64,000 nt of DNA, from positions 1 through 64,000 of the forward strand of contig NZ_JANAVR010000003.1 of NCBI RefSeq assembly GCF_025215055.1, read 5' to 3'. The notes beneath the pieces were generated by a model. That model worked only from the letters and a program-made list of their open reading frames with translations, was not told the DNA's origin and made no database searches. This stretch comes from Candidatus Cardinium sp. TP. Lineage in GTDB: Bacteria; Bacteroidota; Bacteroidia; Cytophagales; Amoebophilaceae. Both the position numbers and the translations under genes were made by a program. This document shows positions 18,974-28,685 of the stretch, in pieces; the first letter of the stretch is position 1, and every line of letters begins with the position of its first letter.

Positions 18974-19240
18974 ATGGCAAATCATTCATCAGCTGAAAAA
19001 CGCATAAGATCGAACCGTACGAAGTACCTTCGCAATCGTTATCAGTTAAAAACATGTAGAACCTTTATGAAAAAGGTTAGTAAATGTACCGATAAAACCG
19101 CTGCAGAGCAGTTACTGCCTAAGGTTTTTGCTATGCTAGATAAACTGGCAGCAAAAAATATAGTGCACAAAAACAAAAGTGCCAATAGCAAAGCCAAGCT
19201 TGCTAAATATGTAAATAGGCTAACTATAGCTGCAGCCTAA
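18974..19240 (+). CDS. rpsT: 30S ribosomal protein S20
   Basis: An 88-residue basic protein with the S20 start MANHSSAEKRIRSNRTKYLRN and the helical, Lys-rich pattern ending in NKSANSKAKLAKYVNRL. It binds 16S rRNA in the 30S subunit. It lies 14 bp upstream of radC, so they are likely co-transcribed. Confidence 0.97.
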   Translation: MANHSSAEKRIRSNRTKYLRNRYQLKTCRTFMKKVSKCTDKTAAEQLLPKVFAMLDKLAAKNIVHKNKSANSKAKLAKYVNRLTIAAA

Positions 19241-19254
19241 ATGGCTTAAGTGAT

Positions 19255-19962
19255 ATGGCACGGGAGATATATGCAACCGCTCCGCTTAAAATCCAAGACT
19301 GGGCACCGGAAGACCGGCCAAGAGAAAAACTACTACGTAAAGGTGCTTCTAGCTTAACCGATGCAGAGCTTTTGGCTGTGTTGATAGGTTCTGGTACCCG
19401 AAACGTAAGTGTTGTCGTATTGGCACAGCATATTTTAAAGGCAAATGGCAATAGCCTACAAGAGCTGGCCAAGCGTTCTGTGCAGGAATTACGAAGGTTT
19501 AGGGGTATAGGGGAAGCAAAAGCGATTGCAGTTGTCTGTGCTATGGAGCTTACCCGTAGGCGGGCGTATGAGCCTGTTCATAAAAGAGAACAGGTCAACA
19601 CTTCTGCTCAAGCTTATAGGCTATTGCAACCAGACTTAACGGATAAATCTGTAGAGGAGTTTTGGGTTTTGTTACTCAATAGAGCGAATTATCTCATCAA
19701 TAAAATAAAAATTAGTAGTGGGGGTACAAGTAGAACCATTGTAGATTCCAAATACTTATTTAGAATGGTACTAGACCATCAGGCTGTTTCCATTATATTA
19801 GCACACAACCATCCTTCTGGAAATACTACGCCAAGCACTACAGATATTGAATTAACCAAATCAATTACAAACGCGGGGGCATTGCTTGATGTAACGGTGC
19901 TAGACCATATTATTTTTACAGACAGAAAATACTTCAGTTTTTCTGATGAGGGGATGCTTTGA
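19255..19962 (+). CDS. radC: RadC family JAB-domain protein
   Basis: A 235-residue protein. The N-terminal half has a helix-hairpin-helix-like stretch (LRRFRGIGEAKAIAV, about 80-94). The C-terminal JAB/MPN domain (about 110-235) carries the metal motif HNHPSGNTTPSTTDIE, matching HxH...D. The family is called a DNA repair protein, though its biochemical role is not firmly established. It starts 14 bp after rpsT. Confidence 0.95.
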   Translation: MAREIYATAPLKIQDWAPEDRPREKLLRKGASSLTDAELLAVLIGSGTRNVSVVVLAQHILKANGNSLQELAKRSVQELRRFRGIGEAKAIAVVCAMELTRRRAYEPVHKREQVNTSAQAYRLLQPDLTDKSVEEFWVLLLNRANYLINKIKISSGGTSRTIVDSKYLFRMVLDHQAVSIILAHNHPSGNTTPSTTDIELTKSITNAGALLDVTVLDHIIFTDRKYFSFSDEGML

Positions 19963-20065
19963 CGCTATGCGCTCTAGAACGGTTGCATATAGATAGACCA
20001 CTCTTTTTTAGCTTGGTTTGCTTTAAAATACTAGTACCTAACCATCTATTAAATTAAAATATTAC

Positions 20066-21883
20066 ATGCAGCCATTACGTAACATTGCCATTATCGCACA
20101 CGTAGATCACGGAAAAACAACCTTATTAGACAATTTATTAAAGCAAAGTGGCACATTTAGAGCCCATCAAGAAGTAGCAGAACGGGTAATGGACTCCAAT
20201 GATTTAGAGCGGGAGCGTGGCATTACGATTTTGGCCAAGTGTACCTCTTTAGTCTGGAAGGATACCCGTATCAATATTGTAGATACACCGGGTCACGCTG
20301 ACTTTGGTGGCGAGGTAGAGCGCATCTTAAGTATGGTAGATGGTGTACTCTTATTGGTGGATGCAGCAGAAGGGACCATGCCTCAAACTAAGTTCGTTTT
20401 AAGTAAGGCGTTAAAGTTGGGGTTGCGTCCTATTGTAGTAGTCAATAAAATTGATCGGGCAGATGCACGCGTAGGGGAAGTAGAAGATGAAATCTTAGAG
20501 CTCTTTATGGCACTTGAAGCGACGGAAGCTCAATTTAACTTTCCTATTGTCTATGCTTCTGGTAGGTCAGGTTGGGCCAGTAGAACATTAGATGGGGAGC
20601 GCAAAGACCTATCTCCCTTGTTTGATCTGATTCTAGACCATGTACCTGCGCCAACTGTGGACTTAAATAGTGATTTTTCTATGCTGATAACGGCAAGAGA
20701 ATATGACCCTTATCTAGGTCGCATGTTGACAGGACGTATTTTTACAGGCAGTTTAAAAGTACAACAAGCCATCAAAGCGCTTAATAAAGACGACTCAGTA
20801 GTAGAAAATGGTAAGGTAACCAAAATTATGGCTTTCCGCGGCATGGAACATGTACCTATTGAAACCGCATATGCTGGTGACATTGTAGCCATTGCAGGGA
20901 TGCAACGCGCCAACGTAGCCGAAACCGTTTGTGCTCCCAATGTGATGAAAGCCTTACCGGCTCTTCCTATAGACCCACCTACACTAGCCATCAACTTTTC
21001 AGTGAATGATTCTCCACTAGCTGGAACGGAAGGGAGCAAAGTCACCTTTAATGCCCTACGGGATCGGCTCATGCGTGAACTGGAATCCAATGTGTCTATT
21101 CAAGTGACTGAAAGTCCTAGTAAAGATTCTTTTGAAGTAGCTGGACGCGGTGAATTACAGCTAGGTGTTTTAATAGAAACGATGCGAAGAGAGGGGTTTG
21201 AGCTTTCTATTAGCAGACCCCGTGTATTAATTAAACTAGGCGCTAATGGTGAAAAACTAGAGCCACTAGAGGAGATTCAAATAGAAGTAGATGATGCATT
21301 TTCAGGGGCCGTCATTGAATCTATGAGTTTACGCAAAGCAGAAATGAGGGACCTACGTCCAATGGGCGGGGGCAAAACACGCATCATTTTTGTTGGGCCC
21401 TCACGTGGTTTAATTGGTTATTATGGCACCTTTCTTACGGAGACGAGGGGTACTGGTATTATGAATAGGACCTTTCACAGTTATGGTTCCTATAGGGGCA
21501 CTATTGCTGGACGACGCAATGGCGTGCTTATTTCTATGGGTATGGGTGACGCAGTTGCTTATGCACTTTTTAATTTAGCGGATCGAGGTAAAATATTTAT
21601 CGGCTCAGGTGTAAAGGTATATGGTGGCATGATTATAGGGGAACACAATAGAGATAATGACCTAGAAGTGAATCTACTAAAAGGAAAACAGCTTACGAAT
21701 ATGCGTGCATCAAGTTCAGACGAATCCATTCGGTTAAGCCCACCTGTTGTGATGACCTTAGAAGAAGCGATTACTTATATAAAAGATGATGAGCGCGTAG
21801 AAGTAACACCAAAATCTATCCGTTTACGCAAAGCAATATTAGATCCTAATGAACGGAAAAGAGCTACCAAATCGCATCATTAA
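20066..21883 (+). CDS. typA: Ribosome-binding GTPase TypA/BipA
   Basis: A 605-residue translational GTPase. G motifs: [12 protein letters not shown] (G1, about 11-22), [21 protein letters not shown] (G3) and NKID (G4). EF-G-like domains II, III and V and the TypA-specific C-terminal domain follow, with full family length. It associates with ribosomes under stress or low temperature and helps 50S assembly. It follows radC by 103 bp. Confidence 0.97.
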   Translation: MQPLRNIAIIAHVDHGKTTLLDNLLKQSGTFRAHQEVAERVMDSNDLERERGITILAKCTSLVWKDTRINIVDTPGHADFGGEVERILSMVDGVLLLVDAAEGTMPQTKFVLSKALKLGLRPIVVVNKIDRADARVGEVEDEILELFMALEATEAQFNFPIVYASGRSGWASRTLDGERKDLSPLFDLILDHVPAPTVDLNSDFSMLITAREYDPYLGRMLTGRIFTGSLKVQQAIKALNKDDSVVENGKVTKIMAFRGMEHVPIETAYAGDIVAIAGMQRANVAETVCAPNVMKALPALPIDPPTLAINFSVNDSPLAGTEGSKVTFNALRDRLMRELESNVSIQVTESPSKDSFEVAGRGELQLGVLIETMRREGFELSISRPRVLIKLGANGEKLEPLEEIQIEVDDAFSGAVIESMSLRKAEMRDLRPMGGGKTRIIFVGPSRGLIGYYGTFLTETRGTGIMNRTFHSYGSYRGTIAGRRNGVLISMGMGDAVAYALFNLADRGKIFIGSGVKVYGGMIIGEHNRDNDLEVNLLKGKQLTNMRASSSDESIRLSPPVVMTLEEAITYIKDDERVEVTPKSIRLRKAILDPNERKRATKSHH

Positions 21884-21963
21884 GCTGATGTCGCGTGATC
21901 AAATATAATGGGCTGATTGCTTCAAACAGATTTTCTTTAATCTTGTTTCCTGTTTTTTCTTAT

Positions 21964-22221
21964 GTATCTGTTCCAGTCACTGTTTTTTTGCGTTAAAAGA
22001 AAAGTGCCCCTGTAAAAAGCCGTGGTGTATAAAGTGGCATCATGCAAATGATTAGGAAAAACAGTTTCCTTTCAAGCCCCCAAAGGGGGCGCTTTCTGTT
22101 TTTCCATCTGTAAGATGACACTTTCAGCGACTTTTTACCGAGGGCTTAATTTTTTGTCCACTTTTTTATCAAGAAAAAAGTGGAATAAATTTCATTATTA
22201 ACCAGTATCGTGAACAGATAC
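21964..22221 (-). mobile_element. MITE-like element, copy D (258 bp)
   Basis: Full copy from GTATCTGTTCC to CGTGAACAGATAC, with the central palindrome GCCCCCAAAGGGGGC (22075-22089) and the CCACTTTTTTATCAAGAAAA stem. No clear target duplication is seen at its ends. It sits between typA and recJ, which converge here; its hairpin could serve as a terminator for either. Confidence 0.9.
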
Positions 22222-22227
22222 AATATT

Positions 22228-22246
22228 CCTTAAGTTGACGCCATTG
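22228..22246 (+). repeat. R2 core motif beside MITE copy D
   Basis: CCTTAAGTTGACGCCATTG follows the right end of copy D by six bases and is itself followed by CTGAACACACAC, a variant of the element end. The AT-rich part of R2 is missing here. Confidence 0.55.
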
Positions 22247-22261
22247 CCTGAACACACACGT

Positions 22262-23986
22262 TCAAATAACAAATGCCTCTGTTTTGATATCCTTTATCAT
22301 AAGCTGTAAAGATTTATTGCCTAAATAGTAATTATATCCTATCGTATAGGCTATAGAGAAAGGCTGCCCAGTAGAAACAAGTGGTAGATAACCACCCAAA
22401 CCAAATCCTATCGCTTCATAAGGCGTTGCACAATCTATTTGGTATAGCTCCAGCTTAAGATGTTTTTCTTTTACCAAATGAAATTTTCGGGCATAAACGT
22501 TTTCACTGGCAAATACGGGCGTAGGATTGCCTGGACCAAAGGGAGCCATTTGCATTAAGATGTTGACAAATTTTTGCGTAATGACCTGAAAGGGAATAAG
22601 CGCATGAATGATTTGTTGAGGCAGTAACAACTCATCTGTTATCGTTTCTAATACTACTGCCTCAAATTTTTTCTGGAATGTAGCCATATGCGCTAGTGGC
22701 ATAGTAAGCCCTGCTGCAAATGCATGACCACCATATTGGTCTAAAAGTGGGCTACAGGCAGCAATCGCTTCGTAGATATTATAGCCAGGTATAGAACGAG
22801 CAGAACCAGTAGCCTTGCCATCAGAAAGCGTTAAAACTACAGTAGGTCTATAACACTGTTCAATACAACGGGAAGCTACTATGCCAATAATACCTTTATG
22901 CCAATCTGGATTAAAAAGCACATTGCTCTTACCTTGAACAGGACTATTTTCTATCATCGCCAAGGCTTCCTGTGTAATGGTATAATCAAGCGATTGGCGT
23001 AAGAGGTTCTGCTGATCAATAGACTGAGCCAAATGATAGGCTTGTGTGCTATCTTGTTCTATCAGCAACGCTACAGCCAAAGAGGCATGGCTCATGCGCC
23101 CAGCTGCATTAATCCGTGGGCCTATCTTAAAGACAATATCAGCAATGGTAATGGTACGCGTAAAGAACGCTAGTTCCATTAAGGCTTGTAGCCCTGGGCG
23201 CGGGTTTGTTTCCAATTGTTTGATGCCAAAGTAAGCTAAAATCCTGTTTTCATCTACCAATGGAACAATATCACAAGCGGTACTAACCGCTACAAGGTCT
23301 AAATAAGCATAAAGGCGCTGGGGGGGCAATCCGTATTGCTTACAGAAAGCTTGTAATAGTTTAAAACCTATCCCACATCCCGATAATTCTTTAAAGGGAT
23401 AGGGGCAACTGGGTTGCTTTGGATCTAAAATAGCATAAGCGGGTGGTAAGGTATCTCCTACTTCATGGTGGTCACAAACGATTACATCTATACCCCGTTC
23501 AACCGCTCGGGCAATGGATGTATAGGCCTTTATGCCGCAGTCTAAGGTAATGATAAGCTGCACACCTTCTTGATATGCTTTTTCTATAGCTTGTATGGAA
23601 ACGCCATAACCCTCTACCATACGGTCTGGCACATAGTACTTTACCGATGCACCAGGTAAAGATTGAAGAAAACCATACACCATAGCCACAGCTGTTGTGC
23701 CATCTACATCATAATCACCATAAATTAATATTTTTTCTTTTTGGCTTAATGCTTGGTGCAAACGGGTTACCGCTTGGGCCATACCTTGCATTAAAAAGGG
23801 ATCATACAACTGCGTTAAAGAAGGGCGAAAAAAATGTTTGGCTGCTTCAAAAGTTTCGATTTCCCTATGGACTAAAATAGCTGAAAGCGCAGAAGGGGTA
23901 CCCAATACTGCTTCCAAACCTGTTATTTTGGCAGAGTCCTTAAAAGATTGAACCACCCAACGTTTGTGCATAGATGCAGATCCCAT
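22262..23986 (-). CDS. recJ: Single-stranded-DNA-specific exonuclease RecJ
   Basis: A 574-residue DHH-family 5'-3' single-strand exonuclease used in recombination and repair. Motifs: DYDVDGTTAVA (about 72), LDCGIKAY, DHHEVGDTLPP (about 175) and the DHHA1 region with GGHAFAAGLT (about 430). A TTG six bases upstream is possible, but the ATG at 23984-23986 overlaps the TAA of the upstream TPR gene in a TAATG arrangement, suggesting translational coupling. Confidence 0.96.
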   Translation of the reverse strand: MGSASMHKRWVVQSFKDSAKITGLEAVLGTPSALSAILVHREIETFEAAKHFFRPSLTQLYDPFLMQGMAQAVTRLHQALSQKEKILIYGDYDVDGTTAVAMVYGFLQSLPGASVKYYVPDRMVEGYGVSIQAIEKAYQEGVQLIITLDCGIKAYTSIARAVERGIDVIVCDHHEVGDTLPPAYAILDPKQPSCPYPFKELSGCGIGFKLLQAFCKQYGLPPQRLYAYLDLVAVSTACDIVPLVDENRILAYFGIKQLETNPRPGLQALMELAFFTRTITIADIVFKIGPRINAAGRMSHASLAVALLIEQDSTQAYHLAQSIDQQNLLRQSLDYTITQEALAMIENSPVQGKSNVLFNPDWHKGIIGIVASRCIEQCYRPTVVLTLSDGKATGSARSIPGYNIYEAIAACSPLLDQYGGHAFAAGLTMPLAHMATFQKKFEAVVLETITDELLLPQQIIHALIPFQVITQKFVNILMQMAPFGPGNPTPVFASENVYARKFHLVKEKHLKLELYQIDCATPYEAIGFGLGGYLPLVSTGQPFSIAYTIGYNYYLGNKSLQLMIKDIKTEAFVI

Positions 23987-24666
23987 TAGCAAAGTCCTGA
24001 CAAACGACTTGCTTCTTTAATAGCTAAACTACTTCCATGCCTAGAAGTTGGGTATTGCGCTATAATCTCTTGATAGCACCTATAGGCATTTTTATATTGC
24101 GCATCTGCTTCAAAAGCAATAGCGGCTTTAACCAAATAGCCAGGGGTATATACACTGTTTGCTTTATAGTGAGCAGCTTTCATATAATAGATTGCTGCTT
24201 CCTTGTGCTTTTTTTGCTCACTATAGGCATCGCCCATTACACACCAAGCACGGGCTTGTAGGATAAAATCTTTAGCTTTAAACTTCTTTAGAAAAAAAAG
24301 CGCTTGATCATATTCCTTTTGGTGCATATAGGCAACCCCTGCATAAAAACAGGCTAAATTAGCGGTTGTAGTATAAGGGTATGCTTTAATGACGTCCAAA
24401 AAGCCTCTATGATCCGCATTTCCCTTGAGTGCTTTATCAAAATCACCAGCTTCAAAATAATAGGTGGCTTGAAAAATAGCATCTTGTGCTTTTAAATTTT
24501 TTGCCTCTCTTAGAGAAAAAAACCAAAAGCAAGAGACCATTGTAAGCGAAGTTAAACAAAAACCAATCAGATACCACTTGCTTCTGCTCTTTTTTAGCGT
24601 GGTGCCTATTTCTTTTGCTTGATGGCCTTGGCTTCTAGGCATACTGTTGATGTCTATTATTTTCAT
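23986..24666 (-). CDS. Membrane-anchored tetratricopeptide-repeat protein
   Basis: A 226-residue protein with a cytoplasmic basic start, one membrane helix (about 31-51) and four to five TPR-like repeats in the rest (ANLACFYAGVAYMHQKEYDQ, ARAWCVMGDAYSEQKKHKEA, AYRCYQEIIAQYP). The layout resembles YfgM-like or Bacteroidota tol-pal-type TPR proteins that face the periplasm. Coupled to recJ by a TAATG overlap; pdhA ends 5 bp upstream of the start, giving a pdhA-TPR-recJ unit. A specific function cannot be named. Confidence 0.75.
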   Translation of the reverse strand: MKIIDINSMPRSQGHQAKEIGTTLKKSRSKWYLIGFCLTSLTMVSCFWFFSLREAKNLKAQDAIFQATYYFEAGDFDKALKGNADHRGFLDVIKAYPYTTTANLACFYAGVAYMHQKEYDQALFFLKKFKAKDFILQARAWCVMGDAYSEQKKHKEAAIYYMKAAHYKANSVYTPGYLVKAAIAFEADAQYKNAYRCYQEIIAQYPTSRHGSSLAIKEASRLSGLC

Positions 24667-24671
24667 AAAAT

Positions 24672-25700
24672 TTAATGCTGAAGAAATGGATAATCCGTTT
24701 GTTTGTAAACATAATGATAAACAGTTGCTGGATCTGGAAAGGAAGATGCCTCTGCAAAAGCAACTGCTTGTGCAACTTGATCTTTTACTTTGCGGTCAAT
24801 GGTTTCCAATGCTGCTGCATCTATACCTTGCTTGTTTAAGATCAACGCCTTAAGCTTAAGAATAGGATCTTGTTCTTTATAGGATTCTACCTCTTCTTTC
24901 GTACGATAAGCGGCAGGATCAGACATGGAGTGGCCTCTGTAACGGTAGGTTACAAACTCCAATAAGCTAGGTATACCCTTTCTAGCTTTTACTGCAGCAC
25001 GCTCCACTGCGCGGTGTACCGATTCTACACAGAATCCATCTATGCGTTCTGCATCCATCGCATAACTACTACCCAATCGATAGAGTTCTGTGACATTAGA
25101 GCTGCGCTCTACTGAAGTACCCATTGCATACCCATTATTTTCAATTACAAAAATAATGGGTAACTTATACAACATGGCTAAGTTAAAAGCCTCATGAACA
25201 GCACCCTGCCGCACTGCGCCATCCCCCATAAAGGTAATGCAAAGGTTCCCGGTTTGCTTATATTGTTCAGCAAAGGCAACACCTACCCCTAAAGGTACGT
25301 GCCCGCCCACAATGCCATGGCCACCTAAAAAATGACGGGCTTTGTCAAATAAATGCATGGACCCACCATACCCTTTAGAAACCCCTGTCGCTTTCCCATA
25401 GAGTTCAGCCATTACATGATCGGGATTTGTCCCTAATGCAATAGGATGGGCATGGTCACGGTAAGCCGTGATGTATTTATCCCCTTGCCGTAGTGCCGTA
25501 ACGGCACCAGCTATACAAGCCTCCTGACCTGTATAAAGGTGGCAAAATCCTCGAATCTTTTGCTGCCCATAGAGCTGGGCTGCTTTGTCTTCGAATTTAC
25601 GTATCAACAACATCAGCTCATACCACCGCTCATAAAAAGGTGAAAGATCTGCTGCATCAATAGGTGATAAAGGAGGGTGTGCTATAATTGATGAGACCAT
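24672..25700 (-). CDS. pdhA: Pyruvate dehydrogenase E1 component alpha subunit
   Basis: A 342-residue thiamine-diphosphate enzyme subunit. The family motif GDGAVRQGAVHEAFNLA (about 166-182) ends with NNGYAMGTS, and the phosphorylation-loop-like region YRYRGHSMSDPA is present. With E1 beta, E2 and E3 it makes acetyl-CoA from pyruvate. The E1 beta gene (pdhB) is not adjacent; the downstream gene is the TPR protein. A well-formed Bacteroidota promoter lies about 105 bp upstream. Confidence 0.96.
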   Translation of the reverse strand: MVSSIIAHPPLSPIDAADLSPFYERWYELMLLIRKFEDKAAQLYGQQKIRGFCHLYTGQEACIAGAVTALRQGDKYITAYRDHAHPIALGTNPDHVMAELYGKATGVSKGYGGSMHLFDKARHFLGGHGIVGGHVPLGVGVAFAEQYKQTGNLCITFMGDGAVRQGAVHEAFNLAMLYKLPIIFVIENNGYAMGTSVERSSNVTELYRLGSSYAMDAERIDGFCVESVHRAVERAAVKARKGIPSLLEFVTYRYRGHSMSDPAAYRTKEEVESYKEQDPILKLKALILNKQGIDAAALETIDRKVKDQVAQAVAFAEASSFPDPATVYHYVYKQTDYPFLQH

Positions 25701-25807
25701 GGTTATACTTTAATTGGTTATCGTTTTATACGTTTTTTACCTCCTAGGCCATAGGGACTGTTGTACGTTTCCCTAAGCAATTTAGAAGGATACGGCCTAT
25801 CATGCAA

Positions 25808-25839
25808 CAAAGTTACCCAAGTAGTTATAAAAAATCAAA
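25808..25839 (-). promoter_or_regulatory. Candidate pdhA promoter (Bacteroidota consensus)
   Basis: On the minus strand: TTTG (25839-25836), a 20-bp spacer, then TAACTTTG (25815-25808), an exact match to the TTTG-N19-21-TAnnTTTG pattern. It is the best promoter match I found. The start would fall near 25802, about 100 bp before the pdhA ATG. Confidence 0.6.
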
Positions 25840-25980
25840 AGAAAGCCACCTGTTAAAGCCACACGGGCAAAAATAAACTATAGCTAGATAGCCAATGGGG
25901 GCATCTTTTAGCCAATGCCATCAGCTGAAAGGTGTAGCCACCTTTTATCTATGCACCAATTATACTAAATTTTACAGGGA

Positions 25981-26130
25981 ATGCCTACTTTTAGACAAGT
26001 ATATGTGACATGCTCAAAATGTAAGCAAAAGTTTGTGGCATCCTACTATTTCGCCCTTGTATTGTGCTTACTGTTGCACTCAAGCCAAAGTAAACCTTAC
26101 ATTGGCAGTAGGCTTTTCACTTTATTGTAA
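25981..26130 (+). pseudogene. Small zinc-ribbon gene, probably frameshifted
   Basis: An ATG-started frame of 49 codons begins MPTFRQVYVTCSKCKQKFVA, which holds a CxxC knuckle. After about residue 22 the reading turns hydrophobic and unlike a zinc ribbon. In another frame the next codons read SPLYCAYCCTQAK, giving the second CxxC knuckle. A single indel near 26040 would explain this. It lies just before the carbonic anhydrase gene. The rest of the gap 25701-25980 holds only the pdhA promoter and a small hairpin (AAAGGTG/CACCTTT, 25928-25945). Confidence 0.45.
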
Positions 26131-26144
26131 CGCTAAAGAAAGCT

Positions 26145-26762
26145 ATGCAAGATGCTTTTAAAAAAATATTAAAAGGTTACCAAGCATTTAGAAATAAATA
26201 TGTGCATGCTGAGCAATCTATTATGTATGGGTTACATCACAATGGGCAACAACCTAAAATTATGGTCATTGCTTGTTGTGATGCGCGGGTAGATCCGGCT
26301 TTACTATTGCAATGTGATCCGGGTGATTTGTTTGTGGTGCGTAATGTAGCCAATATCATCCCTCCTTATGAAAAGGACGCAAACCATCATGGTACAAGTG
26401 CTGCTTTAGAATTTGGTATTTGCTTACTGAATGTAGCGCATTTAATTGTACTTGGCCATAGTCAATGTGGCGGGATTAAAGCTTTATTAGCCAGTGCAGC
26501 GCCACAGCAAGATGATTTTATTACCAATTGGGTTTCTTTAATCAAAACGCCTAATTTTAGGCAATATCAAGCAGATGATTATGCCAAACTGTCCTTGGCG
26601 CAATCTTATCAAAATTGCATGACTTTCCCCTGGATTAAAGCAAACATACACAGCGGAAAGCTTACAGTACATCTATGGTTTTTTGATATCCAAACAGGTC
26701 AAATTTATACATACGATCATGATACAAAAACCTATCAATCCTTATTGCCTTTAGCGGAATAA
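26145..26762 (+). CDS. Beta-class carbonic anhydrase
   Basis: A 205-residue zinc enzyme interconverting CO2 and bicarbonate. Zinc ligands and catalytic dyad are visible: C-x-D-x-R in ACCDARVDP (about 43-51) and H-x-x-C in LGHSQCGG (about 104-111). The stretch DLFVVRNVANIIPP is typical. Bicarbonate could serve carboxylation or pH balance. It appears monocistronic. Confidence 0.95.
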   Translation: MQDAFKKILKGYQAFRNKYVHAEQSIMYGLHHNGQQPKIMVIACCDARVDPALLLQCDPGDLFVVRNVANIIPPYEKDANHHGTSAALEFGICLLNVAHLIVLGHSQCGGIKALLASAAPQQDDFITNWVSLIKTPNFRQYQADDYAKLSLAQSYQNCMTFPWIKANIHSGKLTVHLWFFDIQTGQIYTYDHDTKTYQSLLPLAE

Positions 26763-26798
26763 GTTATTGTTTTCGCGACCATATGGCTGAATAGATAG

Positions 26799-27791
26799 CT
26801 AAAAGGATTGAATACCTATAGCGTCTCGGACCATTTTCATCGTTTCCTTTGCCAAGTGAGCTGCTTTTTCCGTACCCTGATGGAGGATTTCTTTGATCAC
26901 TTTAGCATCCAAATTATTCCTTTTTTCTCTGATAGGTGCCAATAGAAGTTGTAAGCTATCATTCAAAATATTTTTAAGGACTACATCACCTAATCCGCCA
27001 CGTCTGTAGTGGGCTTTTAAGTCAGCAACGACTTCTTGATCATTATGAAAGGCATCGAGATAGGCAAAGACTACATTCCCCTCTACACGACCAGGATCGC
27101 TTGCCTTAATGTGGTTAGGATCCGTATACATCTGAAAAACTTTCTGTTTGATCACTTCTGGTGGATCAGAAATGGCAATGGCATTGCCTAGTGACTTACT
27201 GGACTTGGACTGACCATCTATCCCCACTAACCTGGATGTTTTACTCAACACCGCTTGGCATTCTTTTAAAACGTTGGTATGATAGAGCCTATTAAAGCGT
27301 CTAACAATGGCATTGGTTTGCTCAATCATAGGTAGTTGATCATCCCCAACCGGGACCAATTCTGCTTGAAATAGCGTAATGTCTGCCGCTTGGCTGACCG
27401 GATAACAGAAAAAGCCTGCCGGAATGGCCTCATCATATCCTTTTTGCTGTATTTCATACTTTACAGTAGGGTTGCGATGCAATTGACCCAAGGTAACCAA
27501 GTTGAGGTAATAGATCGTTAACGCTGCAATTTCTGGTATTTGAGACTGAACCACAATAGTTGTTTGGTTGGGATCGATCCCAACACTTAGATAATCCTTA
27601 GTAACTTCAATAATATTTTGGGTGACTTGTGCGGGATGGTCGAAATGATCCGTTAATGCCTGTAGATCTGCTACTAGAATATACTGATCATATACACTTT
27701 GCAATTTAACCCTATTTTGTAAAGAGCCAATGTAATGGCCTAAATGGAGCTTGCCAGTTGGCCTATCACCCGTTAAGATTTTCTTCTTCAT
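26799..27791 (-). CDS. trpS: Tryptophanyl-tRNA synthetase
   Basis: A 330-residue class I aminoacyl-tRNA synthetase charging tRNA-Trp. The HIGH-type motif is PTGKLHLGHYIGS (about 11-23) and the KMSKS-type motif is SSKSLGN near 195. Residues GDDQLP and the Trp pocket region are typical. It follows pssA on the same strand by 28 bp. Confidence 0.96.
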   Translation of the reverse strand: MKKKILTGDRPTGKLHLGHYIGSLQNRVKLQSVYDQYILVADLQALTDHFDHPAQVTQNIIEVTKDYLSVGIDPNQTTIVVQSQIPEIAALTIYYLNLVTLGQLHRNPTVKYEIQQKGYDEAIPAGFFCYPVSQAADITLFQAELVPVGDDQLPMIEQTNAIVRRFNRLYHTNVLKECQAVLSKTSRLVGIDGQSKSSKSLGNAIAISDPPEVIKQKVFQMYTDPNHIKASDPGRVEGNVVFAYLDAFHNDQEVVADLKAHYRRGGLGDVVLKNILNDSLQLLLAPIREKRNNLDAKVIKEILHQGTEKAAHLAKETMKMVRDAIGIQSF

Positions 27792-27819
27792 GCTTATGCA
27801 ACCTTAATGAAACACATTT

Positions 27820-28518
27820 TTATCTTATCTTAGCTTTACATAAAGCATACAATATATATAACCCAATACTTAAAAAAAGCCCTTCGACATGCATGGCAAC
27901 GATGCATAGCATTCCGAGCAGAATGAAACAATAACGCGCCTGATTCGTTTGCCAGGCAAAGCCTTGAAACTTCAAAGCTATAAATGGAATAGGGGCAACC
28001 AATAGATAAGAAAGCAGAAGGGTTAATAAAGGCAGCACCAGGGGTTGTGTTAAACCATTGACCAAGTTCGGATAAAGGGCACGTTTTAAGATTATAGGTA
28101 AAGTAGCTACTAGCAGGGCATTAGCTGTCGTAGCCAATCCTGTAAATTGATCGGCCTGCTTAGGGTCCACATTAAACCTAGCCAACCGAAGCGCAGAAAA
28201 AACCACCATGCACAAAGCGGCATAAGGACGATAAGGGCAGGTTTCATAGGTTGTGATTAACATATAAAGGATAGACGAAGGCAACATACCAAAGGTAATC
28301 AGATCTGCTAATGCATCCAATTGCTTGCCAAGGGCAGACTGTGCATGCAACAGCTTTGCGGTAAAACCATCTAAAAAATCCAGAAAAGCACCTATATAGA
28401 TGCTATACGCAGCATATACCAGCTCTCCCTTTAGCGCCAATAGGGTGCCTATTGTACCACTGATTAAATTTAAAACCGATAAACAATTGGGAATATGTTT
28501 TTTCATACTGTTATTCAT
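27820..28518 (-). CDS. pssA: CDP-diacylglycerol--serine O-phosphatidyltransferase
   Basis: A 232-residue membrane enzyme making phosphatidylserine from CDP-diacylglycerol and serine. The CDP-alcohol motif appears as DFLDGFTAKLLHAQSALGKQ followed by LDALAD (about 47-72); the usual Arg after DG-x-x-A is a Lys here, while the Gly and three Asp remain. Several membrane helices follow. The start could be 28518 or an ATG at 28506. It heads a pssA-trpS pair. Confidence 0.92.
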   Translation of the reverse strand: MNNSMKKHIPNCLSVLNLISGTIGTLLALKGELVYAAYSIYIGAFLDFLDGFTAKLLHAQSALGKQLDALADLITFGMLPSSILYMLITTYETCPYRPYAALCMVVFSALRLARFNVDPKQADQFTGLATTANALLVATLPIILKRALYPNLVNGLTQPLVLPLLTLLLSYLLVAPIPFIALKFQGFAWQTNQARYCFILLGMLCIVAMHVEGLFLSIGLYILYALCKAKIR

Positions 28519-28685
28519 TCATACTAAATTAGTCTGCAACAAGCTCGTATAGTCTAGTACCACTATGCCGTCACTAGCGCTGGCAATATAATGGATTTAT
28601 ATTCGATATGAAAATCATTAGGGGTTAGCATGTAGCATCAACGCTTTACGCCTTTTTAAGGCAACAGATATTTTTTGTAGCCTTT

